From assembly GCF_905220415.1 (NCBI RefSeq), contig NC_059553.1:5914501-5978500 (forward strand): DNA of 64,000 nt, read 5' to 3'. Origin of the DNA: Colias croceus (Eukaryota > Arthropoda > Insecta > Lepidoptera > Pieridae). Below are positions 32,301 to 43,568 of the stretch, piece by piece. The notes beneath the pieces are model-generated. The model worked only from the letters and a program-made list of their open reading frames with translations, was not told the origin of the DNA and did no database searches. Position numbers and translations under genes: made by a program. Within the stretch, counting starts at the first letter, position 1; every line of letters starts with the position of its first letter.

Positions 32301-35300
32301 CTAATCGCTATCGCTATCATCGTCCGCGGTGAAGTCGTACGGGCGGAACTGTTTGCGGAACGCCGCCACGTGCGCGTCCTCTTCGTCGCGGGACAGCAGG
32401 CACTGGCGCCAGTCCGCTTTGTCCTCGCAGTTCAGTATCGGCGGACTGGATAGTACGTCACTGGAACAAAATATTTTAGAATACAATTTACATTGACAAT
32501 AAATTATGAAAACTTGTATTATGCAATATTATAGTGTATATGTCGCTGGTTCAAATCCGGCTCGAAGGACCAATGTATGGGGTAAATTGTAAAGATTATA
32601 TCGTTACAAATATTGAACTAATGTGATGTTAATGTACACCCAACGTCAATAAAAAATATAGCTATCACTATTTTCAAAGACTCATTAATGATATTGCTAG
32701 AACTCTTTCTATTTCAAAATAAAGCTTCTTACGAACACTTCATAATCACGAACAGCCTAATAAATGACACAAATGCTTTAATTTCTCAACTTTTTTTAAT
32801 TTAAAAAACTCACCGGCCAAACTGCAGCGGAAAGTGTTGTTTCGTCTTTGCATATATCTGGTCGCCGGAGGGCAACTCCGCGTGGAAGTACGGCGCGCCG
32901 GGGAGAGTCACTTGCGCTATCTCCGTGTATGGGGGCAGCACTTCTAGTTCTATCCGGTTTATGCCGGCTTCATCCTTCAAAAAAAATACTTACTCACTAA
33001 TAATATAAATTACTTAATAATAATAAGTTGAAATAAAAGGATAAACGGGCTGTGTGTTGTTATTTTAACATCCTATCATATTGTATAGGTGCAAATCTAC
33101 TAATATTATAAAGCTGAACAGTTTGTTTGTTTGAACGCAGTAATCTCAGGAACTACTGGTCCGTTTTGAAAAATCTCTCGTTATTAGATAGCTTTATCAT
33201 TAAGCTAAGACCAACAGGAGCTGAGCCACGCAGGTGCAACCGCGAGGCGCAGCTAGTTACAACATAAAAGGCAAACAATATATAAAAGTACCTAAGTATA
33301 CAAAAAACAAAAGTAAGCTGTTCTCTTAGCTGTGTTATTCTATAACTATTTGTAAAACAAACCTGAAATACTTCAAGTATCTGCGATTCGGATTCCATTG
33401 GCACGGGTACACACTGTATCTGCATGTGAGACGATTTAAAGTTCCTCTCAAAGAAAACACTGGCTTTGCCCAGGGAAGTGTAAAACTTTTTCAATGCATC
33501 CTTGAACATTTTTATTTCTTTTATCACTTCTTCTGGGGACTGTAAACAAAAAGCATAGCATATTTTAGGGCTGATTTTTCAATCGTTGGTTAAAATTTAT
33601 TCATCGAATAACATATTAAACTACCATTTCAAAAATGTATTCTAATTGTCCGTATTTGACAGTTTACAGGTGACATTTTAAAATGTTCGTGTAATACTTT
33701 ATTGGACGGATAAATTTTAACCAAGGATTGATAAATCGGCCCTTAATAAATTTAAATATAAACTTGAAACATATTGCTAATACTTAATTGCTGCATATTC
33801 TTTAATTTTTTTTTTATGTTTAGAAGTCATGTTATGTATAAATCGCATAAATGTAATAAATATTTTTGGTTCTTCTCTTTTATTACACTATTTTTATATG
33901 TACAAGTATTTTCATACTTTAAAGGATGCCTCTATGGAGAAACTGTAAACATGGTCAATTAATAATTCTTTTTATTTCGATTTCTTAAGTAAATGTAATT
34001 AAAAAAAATATTGTGAATGCATGTCTATACAACTATAACCAATATATTTACAACAAATTACCTTAGTCACGGACTGATGATGCGCTATAGGCAGTATAAG
34101 CACATGGTACGGTGTGAGCGGGCCCTTGGGTAGAGCGAGGTAACAATGTCGACCCACACATATAACCAGGTGCTTCTCTACCGTTGGCGATGATAAGCAG
34201 AACCAACATGAATCTATAATGCAATCATTTATTATAGTTTGATTGTAAAAAAAAATATTACTAATATTATGAATGCGAAAGTTTGTTTGTTTATTTGTTT
34301 GTTACTCTTCGAAAAAACTGCTGAACCTATTTTCATGAAATTTGGCGTATGGAGAGTAACTTGGATTAACATAGGATAGTTTTTATCCCGAAAATCCCAT
34401 GGGAACAGGAGCTATGCGGATTTTGCTTTGACTACGCGGGCGAAGCTGCGGGCGTAAAGCTTGTGTTACATATAAATAATAGAGTATACAGGAATAAAAA
34501 TCTGTGTGATGGTTTTACATTGAAACAATACCTTTTACCACCACCTTCTCTACATCTGTCTGTCTAACTATGTACTGCTATGTTTTAGTATGTAGTTAGT
34601 TTTTTACCCCGATATAGAAACATAGCAAACTTACAGAATATGTTTTCATTTATAATATTATGTACAAACACAAAACAATTGACTTACCTGGATCAATTTC
34701 CCTTCTTTTCCTTTCAGGGTTGTCTCCGAATTTCCTTTTTCTTTTGCCACTGTCATCATCTCCTGCGTCTATATTGAAGAAGAATTGCCCATTTCCAGAT
34801 ATCTACAATTTATTTGCGTACTTTAAAGATGAAGAAAAATGTCTTAAAAAATATAATAATGTGTGAATTCCTAAACTCAAACTGCATAGCACTAAATCTG
34901 CATGTTTAAGGAGGAATGCTGGCTCTTAAGACACAGAGTTCTTCTAGTTTAAGAGTCAGTGTACATAGTTTTGTAAGGTATATTTTGTTGGCAAAATAAA
35001 GATTTTATTTATTTTTTATTTATTTATTTATTGTGCAATATTGAAATCCTAAGATTTTTATGATTACTCTATAAGAAATTTTAAATTCCTCACCTGAACA
35101 ACCTTTCCAGGCTGGTGTTGCTTCAACAACTCAGGATTAAACGGACACTCAGTCTCGTCAATTGTGCCTTGCAATAAGTCCGTCATTCGCATTTTAGTTA
35201 TAGGTTGTAATGAGCAGGCGTATATCCACTTCTCTTTAGCCTTGTTCCCTACCGGAGCTAGTGCTATGAATCTTGTTGCGCACTCTCTGTAATCTTGGTG

Positions 35301-37148
35301 GACAGCTTGGTTTCTAAAATGAGCATTGTATTTGTGGTGACGTGCTCATATACTTGAAAATTTAATTTTTTTTATGGTCATGGCAGCAATCACAATTCTA
35401 TAAATGTGTTACCGTATACTAAACTCGCTATTGTTTAAATGAATCTATATCATTAGTACTATATTAGACATGCAGTCTAAAATCTGGATGTAGGCAGGCT
35501 TTCATTTTCCTATTTATTTATGATTCTATAATGTCAAACTTATAACTTAAAAACAAAAGATAAATAAACCTTACCTATAGGGTTGTCTCTCAAAATGCTT
35601 ATCCGGTGATGGCACCAAATGGTACCTTGGTTTCACATGGATAGAAAGCCATGCTATTAAATTTGATAATCTCTCTTCTTCAACATTTACCTACAATTAT
35701 ATTCAATTGGTTAATTTAAAACATTTTTTTTACTTCATTAATTAACATACATTTAATATTTCCTCAAATTTTTATTTTAACGTGTTTCAAAAAGGTCAAA
35801 ATAATATGTAATGTATATTTATCAGAAATGTAGTTCAGCATTTTTAATGCCCTTGTTTATTTAAAAAAAAAACAAATTGTTTAATAAAAATGCACATGAA
35901 ATCATCTCTTTATATCTCAAGAGTGGCCGATTCTAAAATATTAGCTGAGACGAATTCCTAGCCTATAATTAGGTATATATAGGCTAATATTAGATAAATT
36001 TCTTACCTTCTGACACTCATCCTGCTGTATACCCATGGGCCACAATGTAGTAATAAGTACATCAATCCCTCTATATTCACTTTGAGCTCTATAGCAGGCA
36101 TCTCGCACCGCATTACAGTCACTCGGCTCAAAAGTACAAGATGGTATTTCCTTACCCAACTCTCTTCTTGACAGGCCAGTTAAATATGCTATCTTTACAT
36201 CAGCACTGGTTGTGAATATGCCTCTTCTACCTGGTATAAGAAATGTTCAATAAAAAGTTGTCTCTTTAATTTAAGATATATTCTACCTACTTATCTACTT
36301 CATATTGTAACTTCAAACAAATAAGCGCTTTAGAATAATAAATATAATAAATAATAATAATAAATTAAAATAGAATACTTTTCAAAGCTTTGGAAAATAA
36401 AATTAATTAAATCTTTATAAAATCAGACACATCAATGTTATATACTATATAAAATATTCAAATTCTAAATTCAAATAATATTTATTTGCAAGAATGTATT
36501 TTCAAATTACAGATGATTTGGTTAAATATACAAATTTCAGAATATATACCATGAATGTGCACTTACCCATGTAAATAACATTTGGTACTATTTCTGACCC
36601 TTCCTCGCCATAGTATTTAACATGATTGGGATCACTAGGTCCAAAAACATATGTAGTTACTGGTACTGCAAAATAAAATAATGTTACATACAAAATGCAA
36701 AAAGTGCATAATATGTTTGATAATAAATTAGAATTCAGAAACATAGCATGTACTTCAAAAAGAGGTCTATTATATTATTATCTAACAAGAGGAATATTTT
36801 GTACCAACAGATAAACTACCACAACTAAACAATTCTTCAATTGTAATACAATTGATTACAAATTAATAATTGTATCTTCGTCTTTTTACCTTTTCTCGTC
36901 CTCATGCGATAGGCATCTAACTGCGAATTATCGTCGCCGAAAAAATTTCCAACGCACAGCAGAACATCAAAAGCTCCTGACTTTTTAACAATACTTTCGA
37001 CGCGGGCAAACAAGGAATTAAAGTTGCCGTTTACATCGCCACAGAACAGTCTACAAGGATAAAATAAATATCATAATAATTATTGGAAGTCCTATAATAA
37101 CAAATTACACTTAGCTATTCAGACTTACGTTTTTTGTTTATCAGCCAT
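32301..37148 (-). CDS. CWF19L1: CWF19-like protein 1 homologue, complete, 11 exons
   Basis: Family members associate with spliceosome and lariat-debranching machinery and are nuclear. Exons in coding order: 37148-37129, 37050-36890, 36665-36567, 36230-36007, 35690-35575, 35313-35094, 34802-34688, 34213-34062, 33539-33363, 32974-32814, 32460-32301; all junctions are GT-AG and in phase. They give 534 residues, close to the human protein (about 538). The N-terminal phosphoesterase-like fold shows LFCGDVNGNFNSLFARV and VGNFFGDD, then TTYVFGPSDPNH. The CwfJ C-terminal domain 1 shows CWFCLSSPTVEKHLVICVG, LPKGPLTPYH and the HIT-like HVLILPIAHHQS. Domain 2 covers the last exons, with an acidic end (DDDSDSD). 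Convergent with Dscam and divergent from NELF-B. Confidence 0.95.
33096..33256 (+). mobile_element. Lep1-like Helitron fragment in CWF19L1 intron
   Basis: CTACTAATATTATAAAGCTG, then GTTTGTTTGTTTGAACGC and AGGAACTACTGGTCCGTTTT, ending near CGCAGCTAGTTAC. The same subfamily occurs at 57275-57450. Confidence 0.65.
33568..33742. mobile_element. PIF/Harbinger-type MITE in CWF19L1 intron
   Basis: 175 bp with inverted ends: GGGCTGATTTTTCAATCGTT on the left and, on the complement, GGGCCGATTTATCAATCCTT. TTA lies on both sides (33565-33567, 33743-33745). No coding capacity. Confidence 0.75.
34257..34466 (+). mobile_element. Lep1-like Helitron fragment in CWF19L1 intron
   Basis: ACTAATATTATGAATGCGAA, GTTTGTTTGTTTATTTGTTT, CATGAAATTTGGCGTATGGA and the 3' block GGGCGAAGCTGCGGGCG. 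Confidence 0.7.
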
Positions 37149-37507
37149 GATTTTTTTTTATTTCTTATCTTTATAGCTGATTATCTCTACTAAAAAAAAT
37201 AGTTTTATTTTTTAATATTCAATCAAAACTATAGTAAATTCAATTTTCAAAGCTAATACCTACCTAAACATAAATCATAACCTCTAAAATAATATGTCAA
37301 TGTCATTTTGAATTTTGTGCCGACTTATTACTACGGCCGCGTTCAGCATTCAGTAACATACTTTTCGGAAAGAAGATTTCAGATCAATGATATAATTTAA
37401 AATTCTTTAGGATAAAATATATATGATAATGTTTCTAATAAGAATCCAGAATAATTATTATAATAAGGCAATTGAATTTCATAAAAAATAAAAAATGAGT
37501 GAAACTT

Positions 37508-40500
37508 ACCAGTGCAAACTTAGCACCCCATCTATGGAATTTTGGGTCGAAAATGACCTTGATCGTTAGGTCCTTTAAGGTCCCACAATTTTTTCGTTAG
37601 GTCCCCTTTAGTTTTTTTTTAAATAATTTTTTAAATTTTAGGTATAAAAAAATGAACTTTAGCACCCCATCCATAGAATTTTGGGTCAAAAATGACCTTA
37701 ATCGATAGGTCTCCGTTAGGTCCTATAAGGTCCCACAATTTTTTCGTTAGGTCCCCTTTAGTTTTTTTTTTAATATTTTTTTTTTAAATTTTAGGTATAA
37801 AAAAGTTACACTTTAGCACCCCATCCATAGCAAAATTGGCAAATTTTATCAAAATCGTATTCTTTACCGTTAGGTCCGTATAGGCTCATCATTGAAATTG
37901 TTGAATTATTTATTTTATTGAAATTATAAAATAATAAAAACCTGCGCATGCGCCTTAGAGCATTAAGGCATGCGCACATCATACATAAACAGCGCGAAAT
38001 TTAAAATGGTATCGTTTCATTTATTAAATAAATCTATTGTTCTGAGAGTGCTTATTTATTAAAAACCTACTTTTCAACCTAGAATTAAAATAACTATTAG
38101 TGTATTAGTGTCAATCTATGGTGTCAATATATTTTTTGTAGCGGCCACAGGGCCACACTATCTGGAATGTCATCGTGGCGTTTCTGCGTAGGCGTACCTA
38201 ACCCAAGAAGCTTATATCTTATACACTGGAGATTTCGGTATGAACATTAGACGTGTAACAAGAAAATTGTTGTGTTTTATCACTTTCACACCTAACTTGG
38301 TATTGCCACTGTTAATACGAAGTTTTCCCAAGGCTACTATGTATGCCGTAATATTCTGTGCAAAAGGTTAGTTTTTGTACATGAGTTTGTTGATAAATTG
38401 CCAACAACGTCATTCAGAAGCATTGTTGGATGAGACAATTATTATTTATGCTAAATAAAATAAGGGTCTGGACCAATTATTAAAAAGCGATACTCCCTGA
38501 TTATGGGTAGTTACCATAATAAAATTGTAGCAACTCTCACTTTGACAATATGGCATAAGTGTCAAAAAAATTGCGTCGCTTCGAATATTTAAGTTAATAT
38601 TGTTGCGTATTTAATAAATATTTTCCAAATATAAATAATGTATTGCATTGTGAAAAATTGCAGAAGTGTTTGGACACCAAATTCTGGCATAGAATTTCAC
38701 AGGCAAGTGTATATTTACGTTATTTACAATATTCCTCAATACTCCTGCATTTACCTGTTTAGAATAATTTCAATGGCAAAAATTGTAAAATTTTGCATCA
38801 TTTTAGAAAGCAGTCATGTTAAATTTGTTATTTTCCTAATACTTTATCATTTTTCAACAAGTTTTCAATAAACAAAATTAACAAGTAAGGTAACCATGAT
38901 GACGAGTTTTTATGGATAGTGAAGAGAATATATTGTAATAACAATATTATGATGAAATTTAGAACACCATTTTCAAGATTTTTACTAGTAATGAAACAAC
39001 ACTCGACATCGGTATTGCACTCACAATATGTAGTTATAAGATTGTTCGTTCGAAATTTATACTTTTTTAACTTACCTCATATTTTTTGTTTTAGGTATTT
39101 CAGCTTTCCAAAAAGTAAAATAAAAAGAAAATATATATGTGCCCATCAAGGATAAAATTACTGAGGATTACGACCCAGAAAAAAATACCTTTTGAAAAAT
39201 AAACTTTGTAAAGTTAGCTGAAATTTGTGCAAGGCGTTTATTATTAACAGTTTTTCTTTGATGATTTTGGCTTGAATTGAGTTGAAAAACTAATGTCTAG
39301 AAATTAATAAATTTTAATCATTAAATGTTTTCTAATTGAAAACAAGTTTACTAATTTGAAAAAATGTTCTTGAATAAATAGGTATATACTAACCAGTCAT
39401 TGAAGAAAGTTGGTCAAAATATTTATTCTGCGAGAGACATCTTCCTGCAGTAGATCTTTTACTTTCTTATGGTTAGAGCACATCTTGAACTCTTTTCTGT
39501 AATTTTTTTATTCCTTATTGTTATTAACATATTTCAACATACATTATATAAATTTGTACAGATATCATTTATAATATTTTAAATTCTTACTACTAGTACA
39601 TATTAAAACTATCAAGATGAATAAGTTTTACTAACCTATGAATTCTGTCGCAACATGTATACAATCTTCTATTTGTTTGATTTAAGCTATTTTCTCTTTC
39701 AGTATCTATTTGTATTTACTAATCATTGTAAATAAAAGCTTCCGCACAGCACTCTTTATAGTTTTACCAATATTTCATCAATAAAACCAATAAATTCGCA
39801 AAAAATTTGATCCGTTTTCAACGAAACTGACAATAATTAACTAGATAGGGTCTAACTCTACTGTCTAGATTAGGTACTGGTTAGGTACGCCTACGCAGAA
39901 ACGCCACGATGACATTCCAGATAGTGTGGCCCTGTGGCCGCTACAAAAAATATATTGACACCATAGATTGACACTAATACACTAATAGTTATTTTAATTC
40001 TAGGTTGAAAAGTAGGTTTTTAATAAATAAGCACTCTCAGAACAATAGATTTATTTAATAAATGAAACGATACCATTTTAAATTTCGCGCTGTTTATGTA
40101 TGATGTGCGCATGCCTTAATGCTCTAAGGCGCATGCGCAGGTTTTTATTATTTTATAATTTTAATAAAATAAATAATTCAACAATTTCAATGATGAGCCT
40201 ATACGGACCTAACGGTAAAGAATACGATTTTGATAAAATTTGCCAATTTTGCTATGGATGGGGTGCTAAAGTGTAACTTTTTTATACCTAAAATTTAAAA
40301 AAAAATTATTAAAAAAAAAACTAAAGGGGACCTAACGAAAAAATTGTGGGACCTTATAGGACCTAACGGAGACCTATCGATTAAGGTCATTTTTGACCCA
40401 AAATTCTATGGATGGGGTGCTAAAGTTCATTTTTTTTATACCTAAAATTTAAAAAATTATTTAAAAAAAAACTAAAGGGGACCTAACGAAAAAATTGTGG

Positions 40501-40586
40501 GACCTTAAAGGACCTAACGGGGACCTAACGATCAAGGCCATTTTCGACCCAAAATTCCATAGATGGGGTGCTAAGTTTGCACTGGT
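37508..40586. mobile_element. 3.1-kb P-type transposon with ~700-bp terminal inverted repeats and THAP relic
   Basis: Left arm 37508-38203 and right arm 39879-40586 are near-identical inverted copies beginning ACCAGTGCAAACTTAGCACC. They contain tandem blocks with the phrases CGTTAGGTCCCCTTTAG and GGTCCCACAATTTTTTCG. GTGAAACT(T) directly repeats outside both ends (37499 on, 40587 on), an 8-9-bp target duplication. The 1.7-kb core encodes pieces of a THAP zinc finger. THAP plus 8-bp duplication fits the P-element superfamily; the remaining transposase is missing. Confidence 0.8.
38638..39157 (+). pseudogene. THAP zinc-finger fragment in the transposon (38638-38702 and ~39100-39157)
   Basis: The first piece reads MYCIVKNCRSVWTP and then GIEFH, with the C-x4-C pair of a THAP domain. 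It stops at AG before GCAAGT, a GC-type donor. A later acceptor (GGTATTTCAG) brings FPKSKIKRKYICAHQG into frame, restoring the FH-x-FPK motif, and then a stop follows. The rest of the domain and the transposase are absent. Confidence 0.6.
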
Positions 40587-40730
40587 GTGAAACTTTTTTT
40601 CAAACTATAGACATTTAACTAAAAATTATCGCATTTGTACGATAATTATCGTACGTATCGTGCGTCACGCGACATGCGCTACACAGACCAAAAAGTTTGA
40701 GACGATGTAATAAAAGTTTCACTTTAAAAA

Positions 40731-40894
40731 CGACGTGTGTCACTCGGGGACTGCCGCGGTAAAGCTATTGCATGCTATGCCTTCAAGCCACACCTCCGCC
40801 CGTCGGAGTGGGGAGCGTGAGGTTTTTTCGTAACGGAATTTCTCGATTCGGTCCCCGCGCTCAAGGCCCGCGATAGAAGCTATGCAATAGCTTA
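40731..40894 (-). repeat. Dispersed hairpin-ended repeat, copy C (minus strand)
   Basis: Reverse-oriented full copy: starts GACGTGTGTCACTCGGGGAC, ends GAAGCTATGCAATAGCTTAA then an A-run. It lies between the THAP element and NELF-B. Confidence 0.75.
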
Positions 40895-41194
40895 AAAAAT
40901 CAGCCTTACGGGCCGTTCCAAAATTGCCTGAAACCAAGGAGATTTTTATATTACCTACTATATTTTAGTAAAACGTGGATCTTTCAGCACTTGGATTATA
41001 TCGGAACACACCCTAACTTCATGAAACCAATATGGTTGTCAAGTCACAAGTGTCATGTGTCAAATTAGACCATTATATGCATTGTTGTCGGTTTTCAATT
41101 TCATATTTTTATAATTTATTAGATAATACCGTAATTATTGTGTGTGTTATTGGCATTTATCTACGGTTCAACATACTAAATTGGGCTGTCTAAA

Positions 41195-43063
41195 ATGGCT
41201 GCGCCTAATAAATTACCTGGCACTGGTCTAGAAGACGTCGGCGTCCCAGGACAAACTTTTCTTAGAGATGCACTAACTAGTTGCACCGATCCACTAAAAG
41301 CTATTGAAGAATTTCAGCTAGAAAATGGTATTTTACTGCCATCCTTACGTCCTATGCTACCTTTACTAGATTTACATGGGGTCCGCAGATTAGATTTTCA
41401 TACATCTGTTTTAGAAGAACTGAGAGATAAATTAATAGATCACATAAACACTCTTGGAAAAGTTCATCAAAAAGACAAAGATGGTCATAAGGACGGCCAT
41501 AAAGATAGTCATAAAGAAAGTCATAAGGAGACTCATAAAGAAAGTAGTAAAGATAAAGAAAAAGAAATTAAAATTAATGATAAAAAGTTAAAAGACCTGC
41601 TTGCAAAAAGTTTTCCAGTAGTTAAGGTTAAAGCTTTAAGACCTGTTATAATGGGTATTTTAAAAAATATACCAGAAATTGATGACAAATATTTGAAAAT
41701 ACTAGTTCGTGACCGTGAACTATATAATGATACAGAGACAGAAGTGAAAAGGCAAATTTGGGAGGATAATCAATCTTTATTTGGAGATGAAGTTTCACCA
41801 CTCCTTAGCCAGTATATAAGAGAAAAAGAAAATATTCTTTATGAACATGAAGTTATGGGTAACTTGTTCTTTTCATCTTCTCCTAAAATAAGAAGACAGG
41901 GTGCTTTAGTCCAGAAACTTGCTCACATGGTTGGCACTAGTGTAAAGCTTTATGATATGGTTTTACAATTTCTGAGGACACTATTTCTCCGGACTAAGAA
42001 TATTCATTATTGTACTTTAAGGGCTGAACTTCTTATGAGATTACATGATGAAGAAGTAAATTCTATTATATCAGTGGACCCCTGCCACAAGTTTACTTGG
42101 TGCTTGGATGCATGTATAAGGGAAAGAAATGTAGATATAAAGAGATCCAGAGAGTTGCAAGGATTCCTAGATGGAGTCAAAAAAGGAACTGAACAAGTGT
42201 TGGGAGACCTATCAATGACCCTTTGTGATCCTTATGCTGTCAACTTTTTAGCAACATCAGTTATAAAAATTTTACACCACCTCATAAACATGGAAGGTTT
42301 ACCCAGGGATAACACAATTTTAATACTGTTGTTGAGAATGTTAGCACTAGGTTTAGGTTCTTGGGATATCATTAATACACAACAATTTAAAGAGCCAAAG
42401 CTGGATAGCCAAGTTGTCACAAAATATCTGCCAGCCTTGATGTCTTTAATGGTTGATGACCAAGTACGAGCATTACACAACAAACTGCCTCCTGATGAGC
42501 GAGAGTCTGCTATCACTACTATTGAACATTCAGGCCCACCACCAGATGCGTGTGAAGCTTATATGAGGGAGAGTGCAGTTTGCAGTGTACTAGCAATGTA
42601 TTACACGCTGCATGCTGCTAAAACAAAAGATAGGGGTGCATTACTCAGAATACTTACCATACTTGGTAGTTGTAAAAATGGATTGGCATATTCTGATCCC
42701 TTCTTGCATGCTTTGGTAGCATTGTTAATACAATTACCAGATGAATTTCAAGGAGAGGACTTTAGCACAGTATTGTTTGATGAATTTTTCTTTGCTGGCC
42801 TCTCTAGGGACAATGTTACAAGGCACCTGTTAAAATTGATTTGGTATATTCATCCTAAATTACCAGAAACGAGGATTCACACACTGATGAAAGCTTTGCA
42901 GCCAGGGGCGCAGCACAATGAATCAGTCCATAAGGTATATGAAGCTTTACAACAAAAATTACATGCACAAGTGGAGCCAGTGCCTATCGCTAGAGATATA
43001 GACTATTTAGACTCACCCCTTATGAGTGTACCTATGCCTAGCCCATCACCTTATCATATGTAA
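41195..43063 (+). CDS. NELF-B: Negative elongation factor B, intronless
   Basis: NELF-B (COBRA1) is a subunit of the NELF complex that holds RNA polymerase II in promoter-proximal pause. The single open frame gives 622 residues starting MAAPNKLPG, with family blocks FLRDALTSCTDPLKAIEEFQ, LLPSLRPMLPLLDLHGVRR, QIWEDNQSLFGDEVSPLL and KRSRELQGFLDGVKKGTEQV. Human NELF-B is about 580 residues; part of the excess is a His-Lys repeat at about residues 95-125 (HKDGHKDSHKESHKE and similar) in a predicted flexible loop. The first ATG is in the conserved N-terminal context. There is no intron and no clear AATAAA after the stop codon. Transcribed away from CWF19L1. Confidence 0.95.
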   Translation: MAAPNKLPGTGLEDVGVPGQTFLRDALTSCTDPLKAIEEFQLENGILLPSLRPMLPLLDLHGVRRLDFHTSVLEELRDKLIDHINTLGKVHQKDKDGHKDGHKDSHKESHKETHKESSKDKEKEIKINDKKLKDLLAKSFPVVKVKALRPVIMGILKNIPEIDDKYLKILVRDRELYNDTETEVKRQIWEDNQSLFGDEVSPLLSQYIREKENILYEHEVMGNLFFSSSPKIRRQGALVQKLAHMVGTSVKLYDMVLQFLRTLFLRTKNIHYCTLRAELLMRLHDEEVNSIISVDPCHKFTWCLDACIRERNVDIKRSRELQGFLDGVKKGTEQVLGDLSMTLCDPYAVNFLATSVIKILHHLINMEGLPRDNTILILLLRMLALGLGSWDIINTQQFKEPKLDSQVVTKYLPALMSLMVDDQVRALHNKLPPDERESAITTIEHSGPPPDACEAYMRESAVCSVLAMYYTLHAAKTKDRGALLRILTILGSCKNGLAYSDPFLHALVALLIQLPDEFQGEDFSTVLFDEFFFAGLSRDNVTRHLLKLIWYIHPKLPETRIHTLMKALQPGAQHNESVHKVYEALQQKLHAQVEPVPIARDIDYLDSPLMSVPMPSPSPYHM

Positions 43064-43195
43064 TTTGTAAGAATACATAGATGTTATATTATGATTAATT
43101 ATAAAATATACGTACATTTTAAAATCTTGTTTTATTTAAAAATAATTTTGGTATGAATCAACTGTCACCATTATGCTACTCATCCTACTATTTGT

Positions 43196-43307
43196 TTATT
43201 ACTCCTTCACGCATAAAAAAAAGATAGTTTTCATCCCGAAAATCTCACTGAATCGGGAATCTATGCAGGTGTTCCTTTGACGACGCGGGCGAAATGCTAG
43301 TTTAAAT
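43196..43307 (+). mobile_element. Lep1-like Helitron 3' fragment
   Basis: GATAGTTTTCATCCCGAAAA and ACGCGGGCGAAATGCTAGTT are the 3' part of the element; the 5' part is missing. Confidence 0.6.
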
Positions 43308-43568
43308 ATTATATTCACAATAAAATTAAATTTGTGTATTATAGATAGCGTTAGCTATATAATATAATATTATCGGATAATCGTAGTAAAGTGGTCATAC
43401 ATATTTTTTTACATTTACTGATTAGGTACTACCGATTCGGAAAGCAGTATCTATGGAGAAGAACCGGCAAGAAACTCCATAGGTAGTTGCTCTTTTAAAA
43501 TCATATCACACTATACAATTTAATTTACGTCAATCCTTTACCTACTTGGACTGCCTTATACATAGTAA

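Larger units (their letters stand above)
37149..41194. promoter_or_regulatory. Divergent upstream region of CWF19L1 and NELF-B, invaded by repeats
   Basis: The two start codons are 4.0 kb apart. Removing the 3.1-kb THAP element (37508-40586) and the hairpin repeat (40731-40894) leaves about 0.8 kb, a size typical of a shared divergent promoter. I did not find a convincing TATA box; the regulatory role is an inference from layout. Confidence 0.4.
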
